A DNA stretch of 64,000 bases from Streptomyces caniferus (GTDB taxonomy: Bacteria > Actinomycetota > Actinomycetes > Streptomycetales > Streptomycetaceae), in assembly GCF_009811555.1 (NCBI RefSeq), contig NZ_BLIN01000005.1, positions 4,039,501-4,103,500 on the forward strand. Direction: 5' to 3'. Below are positions 33,830 to 43,016 of the stretch, one piece after another. Numbering within the stretch: the first letter of the stretch is position 1; each line of letters begins with the position of its first letter. The notes beneath the pieces were generated by a model that saw only the letters and a list, made by a program, of their open reading frames with translations, had not been told where the DNA came from and made no database searches. Made by a program: the position numbers and the translations under genes.

Positions 33830-35193
33830 GCCCGCTCCCGTGCATCGTGCCTGTCGGCGCGCGTGTCGGCCCGGCTGACGGCGGCGACCGTCTCGGGGTC
33901 GAGGTCGAAGAGTTCCCGCAGGGCGTCCGCGTACCCGGCGCCGCCGGGCTCGCTGGCGAGCTGCTTGACCCGGACGGTGGGCGCGTGCAGGAGTTTGTCG
34001 ACGACGCGGCGCACTGTCTGGGTGATCTCGGCGCGCTGCTTGTCGTCCAGATCGGGAAGGCGGCCGTCGAGCCGGGCGATCTCACCGGTGACGACATCCG
34101 CCGCCATGGTGCGCAGGGCGACCACGGTGGGGGTGATGTGCGCGGCCCGCTGTGCGGCGCCGAACGCGGCCACCTCGTCGGAGACGATGCCGCGCACCTT
34201 GTCCACGTCGGCCGCCATCGGCGCGTCCGCGGACGCGTCGGCCAGCGATTCGATGTCGACGAGATGCGCGCCCTCGACCCGGTGGACCGCGGCGTCTATG
34301 TCCCGCGGCATCGCGAGGTCGAGCAGCGCCAGCGGCGCCGGGTTCCCCTCGCGCGCGGCCGCGACCATCTCGCCGGCCAGCACCAGACCGGTCGCGCCGG
34401 TACAGGAGACCACGATGTCGGCGAGCGCCAGCTCGTCCGGGACGGAGGTCATGGCGGCCGCACGGGCGCGCAGCCCGTTCGCCGCGCCGGGCCCGCCGGG
34501 CTCGGTGAGGATCTGCACGAGCCGCTCGGCCCGCTCGACGGTGCGGTTGGCGACGGCCAGCTCGCCGACCCCGGCCCGTACGAGGGTGGTGGCGGCCAGC
34601 GACGACATCGAACCGGCGCCGATGACCAGCGCCCGCTTGCCGCGCGCCCAGGTCCCGACGTCCTGGCCGCCCGCGAGCTGCTCCAGCCCGAAGGTGACCA
34701 GCGACTGGCCGGCCTTGTCGATGCCGGTCTCGCTGTGGGCGCGCTTGCCGACCCGCAGCGCCTGCTGGAACAGGTCGTTCAGCAGCCGTCCCGCGGTGTG
34801 CAGCTCCTGGGCGACGGCCAGTGCGTCCTTGATCTGCCCGAGGATCTGGCCCTCGCCGACGACCATCGAGTCCAGGCCGCAGGCCACCGAGAAGAGGTGG
34901 TGGACCGCGCGGTCCTCGTAGTGGACGTAGAGATAAGGGGTGAGTTCCTCCAGGCCGGCGCCGCTGTGGCGGGCCAGGAGGGTGGAGAGCTCGGCGACAC
35001 CGGCGTGGAACTTGTCCACGTCGGCGTAGAGCTCGATGCGGTTGCAGGTGGAGAGCACCGCGGATTCGGTGACGGGTTCGGCCGACACCGCGTCCTGCAG
35101 CAGCTTGCCGCGCGCCTCCGGGGCGAGCGCGGCCCGCTCCAGCACGCTCACCGGCGCGCTGCGGTGGCTCAGTCCGACGACCAGGAGGGTCAT
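33826..35193 (-). CDS. hemA: Glutamyl-tRNA reductase
   Basis: This 455-residue NADPH enzyme reduces glutamyl-tRNA to glutamate semialdehyde, the first committed step of haem synthesis. The catalytic Cys lies in LSTCNRIELYADV (~50); the NADPH domain has VIGAGSMSSLAA (~185); the C-terminal dimerisation helix bundle follows. ATG 35193 overlaps the rex stop (ATGA), so hemA is cotranscribed with and controlled by the redox sensor Rex. Confidence 0.97.
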   Translation of the reverse strand: MTLLVVGLSHRSAPVSVLERAALAPEARGKLLQDAVSAEPVTESAVLSTCNRIELYADVDKFHAGVAELSTLLARHSGAGLEELTPYLYVHYEDRAVHHLFSVACGLDSMVVGEGQILGQIKDALAVAQELHTAGRLLNDLFQQALRVGKRAHSETGIDKAGQSLVTFGLEQLAGGQDVGTWARGKRALVIGAGSMSSLAATTLVRAGVGELAVANRTVERAERLVQILTEPGGPGAANGLRARAAAMTSVPDELALADIVVSCTGATGLVLAGEMVAAAREGNPAPLALLDLAMPRDIDAAVHRVEGAHLVDIESLADASADAPMAADVDKVRGIVSDEVAAFGAAQRAAHITPTVVALRTMAADVVTGEIARLDGRLPDLDDKQRAEITQTVRRVVDKLLHAPTVRVKQLASEPGGAGYADALRELFDLDPETVAAVSRADTRADRHDARERA

Positions 35194-35963
35194 GCCGGCA
35201 TCACGGCGGGCATGTCCCCGTCAGGTCCCTTACGATCGCCCGCCACGGCGGCAGCGGCACGGACGGCCGCGGCCGGGGTACCGCTGTCGGGCCCGGCCTC
35301 CTCGCCCGCCTTGCGCTGCTCGTGGAAGGCGAGAATCTGCAGCTCTATCGACAGGTCGACCTTGCGCACGTCCACCCCGTCGGGGACGGTCAGCACGGTC
35401 GGCGCGAAGTTGAGGATCGAGGTGACACCGGCGGCGACCAGCCGGTCGCAGACCTGCTGTGCGGCCCCGGCCGGCGTGGCGATGACGCCGATCGAGACGC
35501 CGTTGCTCTCGATGATGTGTTCCAGCTCGTCCGTGTGCTGGACCCCGATGCCCGCGACGGGCTTGCCGGCCATGGCCGGGTCGGCGTCGATCAGCGCGGC
35601 GACCCGGAAGCCACGGGAGGCGAAGCCGCCGTAGTTGGCGAGCGCGGCGCCGAGGTTACCGATACCGACGATGACAACCGGCCAATCCTGCGTCAGCCCC
35701 AGCTCGCGCGAGATCTGGTAGACGAGGTACTCCACGTCGTAGCCGACACCGCGGGTCCCGTAGGAGCCGAGGTAGGAGAAGTCCTTGCGCAGCTTGGCTG
35801 AGTTGACCCCGGCCGCGGCTGCGAGTTCCTCGGAGGAGACCGTGGGGACCGAGCGCTCGGACAGCGCGGTCAGTGCACGCAGATACAGCGGAAGCCGGGC
35901 GACGGTGGCCTCGGGAATGCCTCGGCTGCGGGTCGCCGGTCGGTGAGTTCGGCCAGTTGCCAC
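35190..35963 (-). CDS. rex: Redox-sensing transcriptional repressor Rex
   Basis: This 257-residue NADH/NAD+ sensor has an N-terminal winged helix (ATVARLPLYLRALTALSERSVPTVSSEELAAAAGVNSAKLRKDFSYLGSYGTRGVGYDVEYL), a Rossmann domain with VGIGNLGAALANY, and the C-terminal swap helix (LSIELQILAFHEQ) followed by an Ala/Pro-rich tail. Rex represses respiratory and haem genes when NADH is low. I chose GTG 35963 (CAGGAG upstream); longer frames run through its own operator. It is first gene of rex-hemACD and autoregulated through the site at 36041-36056. Confidence 0.97.
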   Translation of the reverse strand: MATGRTHRPATRSRGIPEATVARLPLYLRALTALSERSVPTVSSEELAAAAGVNSAKLRKDFSYLGSYGTRGVGYDVEYLVYQISRELGLTQDWPVVIVGIGNLGAALANYGGFASRGFRVAALIDADPAMAGKPVAGIGVQHTDELEHIIESNGVSIGVIATPAGAAQQVCDRLVAAGVTSILNFAPTVLTVPDGVDVRKVDLSIELQILAFHEQRKAGEEAGPDSGTPAAAVRAAAAVAGDRKGPDGDMPAVMPA

Positions 35964-36040
35964 GGTGCTCCTGCGGGTAGAGCGGGGCTGCGGGCGACCG
36001 CATGGAACCCGACCGCCCTGTCTTCTGCAGGCTATGTCTT

Positions 36041-36056
36041 TGTGAACGCGTGCACA
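36041..36056. promoter_or_regulatory. Rex operator (ROP) upstream of rex-hemACD
   Basis: TGTGAACGCGTGCACA at 36041-36056 differs at one position from the Streptomyces ROP consensus TGTGAACGCGTTCACA, and flanking TT/AA extend the dyad. It lies 78 bases upstream of the rex start. Confidence 0.92.
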
Positions 36057-36356
36057 AAGATGGTGTCCGGTTTGTCCGCCCAAAGTGATGGGGGTCACGC
36101 GCCTATTACAAGCCTCCGCGGAACCAACTCCCACGTCACGCCGTTCACTCGCGCCACCTGCGAAACACGGCAGCAGCCACGGGAGCACGCGCCCTCACTC
36201 CTCACCGCTATACCCCCGGAAACCTACAAATCGCCCACCGATGGTAATCGACCCGGACGGCCCCGGGCGCGCCCCGCCGTCCGGCCCGGCGGCCCGGTCC
36301 GGACCCGGCCCGTACGGCCCGCCCGCCCCGCCACAGCGACCCGGCACAATGGGCCC

Positions 36357-36635
36357 ATGGCCCCCTTGTTCAGCCGCAGCCCCCGCAAGAACCCCGCCGA
36401 CCGGATGGTCACCCTCGTCGGCAAGCCGGGCTGCCACCTCTGCGACGACGCCCAGGCCGTGATCGAGAAGGTGTGCGCGGAGACCGGCGCGTCCTGGGAG
36501 AGGAAGGACATCACCGAGGACGCCGAGCTGCACCGCAAGTACTGGGAGCAGATTCCGGTCATCCTCGTCGACGGCGCCCAGCACGACTTCTGGCGCGTCG
36601 ACCCGAAACGCCTGCGCACAGCCCTGGGCGCCTGA
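36357..36635 (+). CDS. Glutaredoxin family (DUF836-like) protein
   Basis: This 92-residue thioredoxin-fold protein has the VTLVGKPGCHLCDDAQ motif (CxxC, residues ~25-28), then WERKDITED and QIPVILVDGAQHDFWRVDP. The CHLC redox pair suggests disulphide exchange. It is divergent from rex; conserved beside rex-hem in Streptomyces. ATG 36357. Its 3' end is followed by degenerate tandem copies of itself. Confidence 0.9.
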   Translation: MAPLFSRSPRKNPADRMVTLVGKPGCHLCDDAQAVIEKVCAETGASWERKDITEDAELHRKYWEQIPVILVDGAQHDFWRVDPKRLRTALGA

Positions 36636-37060
36636 CCCCGGCCCACTCCCGGCGCACCGCCCCGGGCACCCGGCCCCGACCCGCTCCCGGCGCACCGCCC
36701 CGAAACGCCTACGTACGGCCCTGCGCGCCTGGCCCCGAACCGCTCCAGGCGCACCGACCCGAAACACACCTGCGCACAGCCCCGGACGCGTGAGCCCGAA
36801 CCGCTCCAGGCGCGCCGACGCGAGACACACCTACGTATGGCCCTGAACACGTGAGCCCGGACCACCGCCTCCCCCTGGACCCCTTCCGCGCCACGCGTTG
36901 CAGAGCCCCCTCGGGCTCCCCCTCCCCGCCACGCTGCAGCCCCCTCGGGCTCGCCCCCCCGCCACGCCGTGACCCACCCCCGGGCCACGCCGTATCCCAC
37001 CCCCGGAATACCCCTTCCCCCCGCCACGTTGTGGCCCGCAGGGGGCTGTTCCTCCCCTTA
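36600..37060 (+). repeat. Degenerate tandem repeats after the glutaredoxin gene (551-base gap without a gene)
   Basis: The gene end GACCCGAAACGCCTGCGCAC (36600-) recurs as CCCCGAAACGCCTACGTACG (36697-), ACCCGAAACACACCTGCGCA (36757-) and ACGCGAGACACACCTACGTA (36817-), each followed by a copy of the stop region (CGCCTGAcCCCG, CGCCTGGCCCCG, CGCGTGAGCCCG, CACGTGAGCCCG). Period ~60 bases. A second set, GCCACGCYGTGA/TCCCACCCCCGG, follows at 36930-37010. The rest of the gap to 37187 shows nothing else. Confidence 0.75.
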
Positions 37061-37186
37061 CGGGAAGTGTTCGCCCGCCCCCTAAGGCCCCGCAGAGGTG
37101 GCCGTAATGCACACTTCCCTCTCTCCAGGCCCTCCTGACACGCGCCCGTAACCGGAAGCACCGAACAAACTGGCTACGCTAGCGCC

Positions 37187-38161
37187 ATGTCGCCCGCTCG
37201 CCGATCCGGCTGGATGCCCTCCGGGGCGCTCTTCGACCTGGGCTGGATCCCTCGCCGCCGACGACCCGCCACGGCCCGCAGCGTGCTGGCCGGCGAGGCC
37301 GCGGCCGAGGCCGCCCGGAAGTCCTCCCAGGAAGCACCGCCCGTCGAGGAGACCGATACCCCGGCGGAGCCCGAATTCCCGGTCGTCGGGGACACGGCAG
37401 CCGCCGCCTTCTTCGACCTGGACAACACCGTCATGCAGGGCGCCGCGCTGTTCCACTTCGGCCGCGGCCTGTACAAGCGGCACTTCTTCCACAAGCGCGA
37501 TCTGGCCCGCTTCGCCTGGCAGCAGATCTACTTCCGGCTGGCCGGCTCGGAGAACCCCGAGCACATGGCGGACGTCCGCAACAGCGCGCTGTCCATCGTC
37601 CAGGGCCACCGTGTCGCCGAATTGATGTCCATCGGCGAGGAGATCTACGACGAGTACATGGCCGAGCGCGTCTGGCCCGGCACCCGCGCCCTCGCCCAGG
37701 CCCACCTCGACGCGGGTCAGAAGGTATGGCTGGTCACCGCGGCCCCCGTAGAGACGGCGACGATCATCGCCCGCCGGCTCGGCCTGACCGGCGCGCTGGG
37801 CACCGTCGCCGAGTCCGTCGGCGGGGTCTACACGGGCAAACTGGTCGGCGAGCCGCTGCACGGCCCGGCCAAGGCCGAGGCGGTCCGCGCCCTGGCGTCC
37901 GCGGAGGGCCTGGACCTCTCGCACTGCGCCGCCTACAGCGACTCCGCCAACGACATCCCGATGCTCTCGCTCGTCGGGCACCCCTATGCGATCAATCCTG
38001 ACAGCCGGCTGCGCAAGCACGCCCGGGAGCAGGGGTGGCGGCTGCGCGACTACCGGACCGGCCGCAAAGCCGCCAAGATCGGCATCCCCGCGGCGGCCGG
38101 TGTGGGCGCCCTCGCAGGCGGTGCCGCGGCCGCGGTCGCACTGCAGCGCCGACGCCGCTGA
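37187..38161 (+). CDS. HAD-IB family hydrolase (SerB-like phosphatase)
   Basis: This 324-residue protein carries the HAD motifs [13 protein letters not shown] (nucleophile Asp ~87), VWLVTAAP (motif II, ~185) and [15 protein letters not shown] (motif IV, ~260) of subfamily IB, with an N-terminal extension of ~75 residues. The C-terminal hydrophobic segment ([16 protein letters not shown]) ends in RRRR, a tail anchor. The substrate is unknown; relatives include phosphoserine phosphatases and lipid phosphatases. It sits immediately upstream of bldN, as in S. coelicolor. Confidence 0.9.
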   Translation: MSPARRSGWMPSGALFDLGWIPRRRRPATARSVLAGEAAAEAARKSSQEAPPVEETDTPAEPEFPVVGDTAAAAFFDLDNTVMQGAALFHFGRGLYKRHFFHKRDLARFAWQQIYFRLAGSENPEHMADVRNSALSIVQGHRVAELMSIGEEIYDEYMAERVWPGTRALAQAHLDAGQKVWLVTAAPVETATIIARRLGLTGALGTVAESVGGVYTGKLVGEPLHGPAKAEAVRALASAEGLDLSHCAAYSDSANDIPMLSLVGHPYAINPDSRLRKHAREQGWRLRDYRTGRKAAKIGIPAAAGVGALAGGAAAAVALQRRRR

Positions 38162-38295
38162 CCAGGCCTGATAGCCGTACGGGACGGCGGCCCATCCCCA
38201 CTCCCTACCCCCTCCGCCGTCCCCTCAGTCCCGCCGCTGCCGGTTAACCACAACACGCCCTCCAACCAGGCAGATTGCGTTTCCTTCCGATCAAA

Positions 38296-38369
38296 AGTTG
38301 CTCAGTAATCGATACTTGATCTGCCACCAACCCGGCACGGACCGTAACTAATCGATGATTTGAGCAACT
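38296..38369. promoter_or_regulatory. Inverted repeat upstream of bldN
   Basis: AGTTGCTCAGTAATCGAT (38296-38313) is mirrored by ATCGATGATTTGAGCAACT (38351-38369) with one indel and 37 bases between, in an AT-rich stretch of the 330-base gap before bldN. It may bind a developmental regulator such as BldD or AdpA, or loop the DNA. Confidence 0.55.
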
Positions 38370-38491
38370 GGGTGTAGCGCTGCCTGTACGAAGCGTTATT
38401 CTCCTCAGACGCAATCCGGAACCCACACGTCCCTACGACGAGTGAACGGTCCCGCACTGCACGTGATGGAAGCTCTGCCTCTGGGAGTCCC

Positions 38492-39277
38492 GTGTACCCA
38501 CACGTCGGGGTTGACGCCTCGGGCCTGGCTACGCTGCGTACGACACTCGTCGACCACCTGCGCAGTTTTGTCCCCACCGCGTACGCCGTCCCCGCATTCG
38601 CCTCAGCCGTCCCCGCCGCCGGACCCTGCTACGCCCTGGCCGACGGGAGTGCTGCGGTCGGCAAGGCCGCCGGCAGAACCCGCCGTTCCGGCACCGGCAC
38701 GACCACCGCCCGTCGCCCCGCCGACAGCGACAGCCGTCGCATGATGGACCTCGTCGAACGGGCCCAGGCGGGCGAGGCCGACGCCTTCGGCCGCCTCTAC
38801 GACCAGTACGCCGACACCGTCTACCGGTACATCTACTACCGCGTGGGCGGCCGTGCCACGGCCGAGGACCTCACCAGCGAGACCTTTCTGCGCGCCCTGC
38901 GCCGCATCGGCACCTTCACCTGGCAGGGCCGTGACTTCGGCGCCTGGCTCGTGACCATCGCCCGCAACCTCGTCGCCGACCACTTCAAGTCCTCACGCTT
39001 CCGCCTGGAAGTCACCACCGGAGAGATGCTCGACGCCAACGAGGTCGAGCGCAGCCCCGAGGACTCGGTCCTCGAGTCCCTCTCCAACGCCGCCCTGCTG
39101 GAGGCGGTGCGCAAGCTCAACCCTCAACAGCAGGAGTGCGTCACGCTGCGCTTCCTGCAGGGCCTCTCGGTCGCCGAGACCGCCCGCGTCATGGGCAAGA
39201 ACGAGGGCGCGATCAAGACCCTCCAGTACCGCGCCGTCCGCACCCTGGCGCGGCTGCTCCCCGAAGACGCCCGCTGA
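38492..39277 (+). CDS. bldN: Developmental ECF sigma factor BldN
   Basis: This 261-residue ECF sigma factor has region 2 from about residue 90 (AFGRLYDQYADTVYRYIYYRVGGRATAEDLTSETFLRAL) and region 4 (LNPQQQECVTLRFLQGLSVAETARVMGKNEGAIKTLQYRAVRTL). The first ~85 residues (YPHVGVDASGLATLR...) match the pro-sequence of BldN, which is removed by proteolysis in S. coelicolor. BldN is needed for aerial mycelium and directs chaplin and rodlin transcription. The GTG 38492 start keeps this pro-sequence. The anti-sigma gene rsbN follows. Confidence 0.96.
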   Translation: MYPHVGVDASGLATLRTTLVDHLRSFVPTAYAVPAFASAVPAAGPCYALADGSAAVGKAAGRTRRSGTGTTTARRPADSDSRRMMDLVERAQAGEADAFGRLYDQYADTVYRYIYYRVGGRATAEDLTSETFLRALRRIGTFTWQGRDFGAWLVTIARNLVADHFKSSRFRLEVTTGEMLDANEVERSPEDSVLESLSNAALLEAVRKLNPQQQECVTLRFLQGLSVAETARVMGKNEGAIKTLQYRAVRTLARLLPEDAR

Positions 39278-39376
39278 CCCGCCCCCCTGTCCACGGATTT
39301 CGGTGACCGGTTTCCATGCCGCATTCGCTCACTCTTGGTGACCTTCCATACCCGGTCGGTCAGATCATCGTGAGTG

Positions 39377-39405
39377 CGTAACCCGAGTGCCGCGCCGCTC
39401 GTTGT
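39377..39405 (+). promoter_or_regulatory. Probable BldN-dependent promoter of rsbN
   Basis: CGTAAC (39377-39382), 17-base spacer, CGTTGT (39400-39405), about 150 bases before rsbN. It closely matches the BldN promoter consensus as I recall it (CGTAAC / CGTTGA). rsbN is a known BldN target, forming a negative loop. Confidence 0.6.
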
Positions 39406-39555
39406 GCGGGATGCAGGCTCCATACGGTCATGCCTTGCCCGTCACCTCTCACTCGATCGAGTGGTCGCGGGCAACGGCTTGCAACCGTCCGGTCCGTCTG
39501 GACAGTCAAAGCCAGCCCGGGGAGTCGAGCGGGATGACGAGAGGAGGTGCCGCCC

Positions 39556-40770
39556 GTGATCGCGAATGTCTCGGTGCACCGGCGGGCCAACGCCTTCGCC
39601 CAGGCCCTCGAGGAGCAGGTCCTCGAGGACACGGCGGCCGAGGACCAGGTCGACAATCCGGCGCAAGCGCCGGGCGAAGCACGGCTGTTGGCGGTCGCCG
39701 ACGGCCTCGGGAAACTCCCGAGGCCGGAGATGGCAGCCGAGGTCAAGACTGTCCAGCGCGCCCAGCTCATCGCCGCGATGGAGGCCGCCTTCGCCGAAGG
39801 CGCTCCGTCCGACGGTGCCAGGGTGCCCGAGCAACGCGACCACAAGGGCGCGCACCGCGCCACGAAATCGATCGGCAGGCTGCGTCCGCGCTCCCGCCTC
39901 ACCAAGGGCCTGGCGGCGGGCGGGCTGACGGTCGGCGTCGCCGCCGGTGCGTTCACCGGCGTCGCCGCGGCCAGCTCCGACGCCCTGCCCGGCGACTCCC
40001 TCTACGGCCTCAAGCGCGGCATGGAGGATCTGCGGCTCGGTATGGCCGACGACGACTCCGACCGCGGCAGGCTCTATCTCGACCAGGCCGCCATCCGCAT
40101 GATGGAGGCGCGGCGCCTGATGGAGCGCGCCCGGGTCGCCGACCTCGACCACGAGGCGCTCGGCGAGGTCCGCAAGGCACTCGCCGGCGTCACCCACGAC
40201 GCGGGTGAGGGCCACCGCCTCCTGCACCAGGCCTACGAGCGCGACGGCTCGCTCGGCCCCATCCAGGCGCTGAACTCCTTCACCAAGTCCCACCGCCGTA
40301 CCTGGTCGCAATTGCGCGACAAGCTCCCGGTACAGCTCACGGACGTCCGTGACCAGGTCAGTTCGGTCTTCGCAGCCATAGACAAAGAGGTCGGTCCGCT
40401 CCGTCCGCTGCTGCCGCCCACCCCGGACAGCCGTGGCCGCCACCGCCACACGCCCGCCTCCGCGGGCACCGGCTCCGGGTCCGCCGGGCACCCGGCCCCG
40501 TCCGGCAGCAAGCACACCCCCGGCAAGCACGCCGCCGGCTCGCACGCCCCCCGCCCGTCGGCCTCGCCCTCCCAGGAGGACGGCCTGCTCGGCGGCAATA
40601 CGGGCGGCCTGCTCGACCCGCCGTCCAAGGGCGGCAGCCCGTCCCCGCACGACCGGGGCCACCACCACAGCGGCCGGGACACCGGTGGCCAGCCCGACGT
40701 CACCCTCCCGCCGCTGATCCCGGGGCTGCTTCCCGGCCTGGGCATCGACGGCGAGGATCTCCCGAAGTAG
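39556..40770 (+). CDS. rsbN: Anti-sigma factor RsbN (membrane protein, DUF5667)
   Basis: This ~404-residue protein sequesters BldN at the membrane. The N-terminal part (IANVSVHRRANAFAQALEEQV) is the short sigma-binding domain, followed by one transmembrane segment (GLAAGGLTVGVAAGAFTGVAAA, ~residues 118-139). An extracytoplasmic DUF5667 region (LPGDSLYGLKRGMEDLRL) and a His/Ser/Gly/Pro-rich tail complete it. I chose GTG 39556, 9 bases after AGGAG; GTG 39547 is the alternative. It has no zinc-binding HxxxCxxC, as expected for RsbN. Confidence 0.93.
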   Translation: MIANVSVHRRANAFAQALEEQVLEDTAAEDQVDNPAQAPGEARLLAVADGLGKLPRPEMAAEVKTVQRAQLIAAMEAAFAEGAPSDGARVPEQRDHKGAHRATKSIGRLRPRSRLTKGLAAGGLTVGVAAGAFTGVAAASSDALPGDSLYGLKRGMEDLRLGMADDDSDRGRLYLDQAAIRMMEARRLMERARVADLDHEALGEVRKALAGVTHDAGEGHRLLHQAYERDGSLGPIQALNSFTKSHRRTWSQLRDKLPVQLTDVRDQVSSVFAAIDKEVGPLRPLLPPTPDSRGRHRHTPASAGTGSGSAGHPAPSGSKHTPGKHAAGSHAPRPSASPSQEDGLLGGNTGGLLDPPSKGGSPSPHDRGHHHSGRDTGGQPDVTLPPLIPGLLPGLGIDGEDLPK

Positions 40771-40787
40771 CGAAGCGGTCCCTCCGG

Positions 40788-40831
40788 CGCTCGGTGTTCT
40801 TCTGGTCCTTCCCTCAGAAGAACACCGAGCG
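40788..40831. terminator. Bidirectional terminator between rsbN and the acyltransferase gene
   Basis: A perfect 17-bp stem (40788-40804 with 40815-40831). The right arm encodes the last codons and stop of the convergent acyltransferase gene. Confidence 0.85.
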
Positions 40832-41809
40832 TCGCTGTACGAGCAGCTTGTAGAGGGTGTGCTGAATCGTTTCCCGTACCTGGTCGGTCAGGTTGAACAT
40901 CAGCATCGGGTCGTCCGCCGCCTCCGGCGGATAGCCGGCCGTCGGGATCGGCTCGCCGAACTGGATCGTCCACTTCGTCGGCAGCGGCACCGCTCCCAGC
41001 GGTCCCAGCCACGGGAAGGTCGGCGTGATCGGGAAGTACGGCAGCCCCAGCACCCGCGCCAGCGTCTTGGAGTTCCCGATCATCGGGTAGATCTCCTCGG
41101 CGCCCACGATCGAGCACGGCACGATCGGCGCCCCGGCCTTCAGCGCCGTCGAGACGAAGCCGCCGCGCCCGAACCGCTGCAGCTTGTAGCGGTCCGCGAA
41201 GGGCTTGCCGATGCCCTTGAAGCCCTCCGGCATCACCCCGACGATCTCGCCGCGCTCCAGCAGCCGCTGGGCGTCCTCCGCGCAGGCGAGGGTGTGCCCG
41301 GCCTTGCGCGCCAGCTCGTTTATCACCGGCAGGACGAACACCAAATCGGCCGCCAGCAGTCGCAGATGACGCTGCGCCGGGTGGTTGTCGTGCACCCCGA
41401 CCTGCAGCATCAGGCCGTCCAGCGGCAGCGTCCCGGAGTGATTGGCGACGATCAGCGCCCCGCCGTCGGAGGGGATGTTCTCGACGCCCTTCACCTCGAC
41501 CCGGAAGTACTTCTCGTAGAAGGGCCGCAGCAGCGACATCAGGACCTGGTCGGTCAGCTCCTCGTCGTACCCGAAGTCGTCGACCTCGTAGTCGCCGGTG
41601 ATCCGCCGGCGCAGGAACGCCAGCCCGCCCGCGATCCGCTCGTCCAGGGACCGCCCGGGGTTCTCCCGCGGGGGCACCGCCGGCGGGTGCTCGGTCCGGG
41701 CCTCGGGTACGGGCGCCAGCGCCGTACCGCGCTCCGTGCGCCCGGCCCTCCTGGCCTTCCTGCGCGCCCGGGGCTCCTCGCCGAAGGGGATGACCTTGGC
41801 GTCCGCCAT
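40814..41809 (-). CDS. Lysophospholipid acyltransferase (PlsC-like)
   Basis: This 331-residue acyltransferase has a basic/Pro-rich N-terminus (~80 residues) and the block I motif NHSGTLPLDG, in which His and Asp are six residues apart rather than the usual four. It also has MPEGFKGIGKP (block III, normally PEGxR) and APIVPCSIVGAEEIYP (block IV). It probably acylates a lysophospholipid or glycolipid at the membrane. ATG 41809 has GAGGAG 10 bases upstream; GTG 41827 would overlap the previous stop. It is in an operon with the epimerase gene. Confidence 0.88.
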   Translation of the reverse strand: MADAKVIPFGEEPRARRKARRAGRTERGTALAPVPEARTEHPPAVPPRENPGRSLDERIAGGLAFLRRRITGDYEVDDFGYDEELTDQVLMSLLRPFYEKYFRVEVKGVENIPSDGGALIVANHSGTLPLDGLMLQVGVHDNHPAQRHLRLLAADLVFVLPVINELARKAGHTLACAEDAQRLLERGEIVGVMPEGFKGIGKPFADRYKLQRFGRGGFVSTALKAGAPIVPCSIVGAEEIYPMIGNSKTLARVLGLPYFPITPTFPWLGPLGAVPLPTKWTIQFGEPIPTAGYPPEAADDPMLMFNLTDQVRETIQHTLYKLLVQRRSVFF

Positions 41810-41823
41810 CGTGGGTGAACTCC

Positions 41824-42873
41824 TCACTGGGTCGGGCCGCCGCGTGCGGGCAGCACGCCGGCGAGCCGGTCGACGGTGCGGGCGAGGGACTCGGGCGGCA
41901 GCAGCCCGGGTCCGCGGCTGCCGGCGAATTCCGCGAAGGTCTCCGCCGTCGTGTACTTCGGGTGGAACCCCAGTGTCTCGCGCATCTGTGTCGTTTCCAC
42001 GACCCTGCCGTGCGTGAGCAGCCGGATCTGCTCCGGCGAGAAGTCCGTGATGCCGATGGACCGCAGCGCCGTACCGGCCCAGGTCACGGTCGGCAGCAGG
42101 AGCGGCACGGTGGGCCGCCCCAGCCGCCGGGAGGTCTGCGACAGCAGCAGTACGCCGTCCCCGGCGATGTTGAAGGTGCCGCTGTTGAGCGTGCCGCGGC
42201 GCGGCGCGGCGGCGGCGATCCGCAGCACCTCGATGGCGTCACCCTCGTGGACGAACTGCAACCGCGGGTCGTAGCCGAGGACGGTGGGCAGCACGGGCAG
42301 CGAGAAGTACTCGGCGAGCGGAGAGTCCGCACAGGGCCCGAGGATGTTGGCGAAGCGCAGCACGCACACCGCCACATCGGGCCGGCGCCGGGCGAAGCCG
42401 CGTACATACCCCTCGACCTCGACGACGTCCTTGGCGAAACCGCCACTGGGCAGCGACTTCGGCGTAGTGGTCTCGGTGAAGACGGCGGGGTCCCGGGGCG
42501 CGGAGCCATAGACGCTGGTGCTGGACTTGATGACCAGACGCTGCACATTCGGGGCCTTCTGGCAGGCGCCGAGCAGCTGCATCGTCCCGATGACGTTGGT
42601 TTCCTTCACCGAGGCGCGGCCGCCGCGCTTGCCCAACGGCGTGCCGTTGATGTCCATATGGACGACCGTGTCGACACCCGTCTCGGCCAGGACCCTGGCA
42701 ATGGCCGGATGCCGGATATCGGCCTTGAGGAATTCCGCGCCGCCCAGATGGTGTTCCGGTGCCACGGCATCGACCCCGATCACCCGGTCGACGTCGGGAT
42801 CGCGCTGGATACGGCGGACGAACCGGCCGCCCAGCTGCCGTGCGACTCCCGTGACGAGCACGACCTTGCCCAA
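41824..42873 (-). CDS. NAD-dependent epimerase/dehydratase family protein
   Basis: This 349-residue extended SDR has a modified glycine motif TGVARQLGG instead of TGGxGxxG, IGVDAVAP, VVHMDINGTP, VIKSSTSVYGSAPRD in place of the usual SSxxVYG, and VCVLRFANILGP. The absence of the standard YxxxK (AKDVVEVEGYVRGFARR) suggests a sugar-nucleotide or lipid-linked substrate other than the classical ones, or a non-catalytic role. It is translationally coupled to the acyltransferase, so a shared envelope-lipid pathway is plausible. Confidence 0.85.
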   Translation of the reverse strand: MGKVVLVTGVARQLGGRFVRRIQRDPDVDRVIGVDAVAPEHHLGGAEFLKADIRHPAIARVLAETGVDTVVHMDINGTPLGKRGGRASVKETNVIGTMQLLGACQKAPNVQRLVIKSSTSVYGSAPRDPAVFTETTTPKSLPSGGFAKDVVEVEGYVRGFARRRPDVAVCVLRFANILGPCADSPLAEYFSLPVLPTVLGYDPRLQFVHEGDAIEVLRIAAAAPRRGTLNSGTFNIAGDGVLLLSQTSRRLGRPTVPLLLPTVTWAGTALRSIGITDFSPEQIRLLTHGRVVETTQMRETLGFHPKYTTAETFAEFAGSRGPGLLPPESLARTVDRLAGVLPARGGPTQ

Positions 42874-43016
42874 GATCAGCCCTTCCTTCCCGCCGCGACC
42901 GCCGTGGCCGAGCTGTCCCGGTCACGCTATCGGGTAGGTGTTGCGCGGTGATGACCGCAGGATGCCCGTGGCCACATTTCCGTCCGACCACCGTCCATAC
43001 GGCCCACAACGCACCG

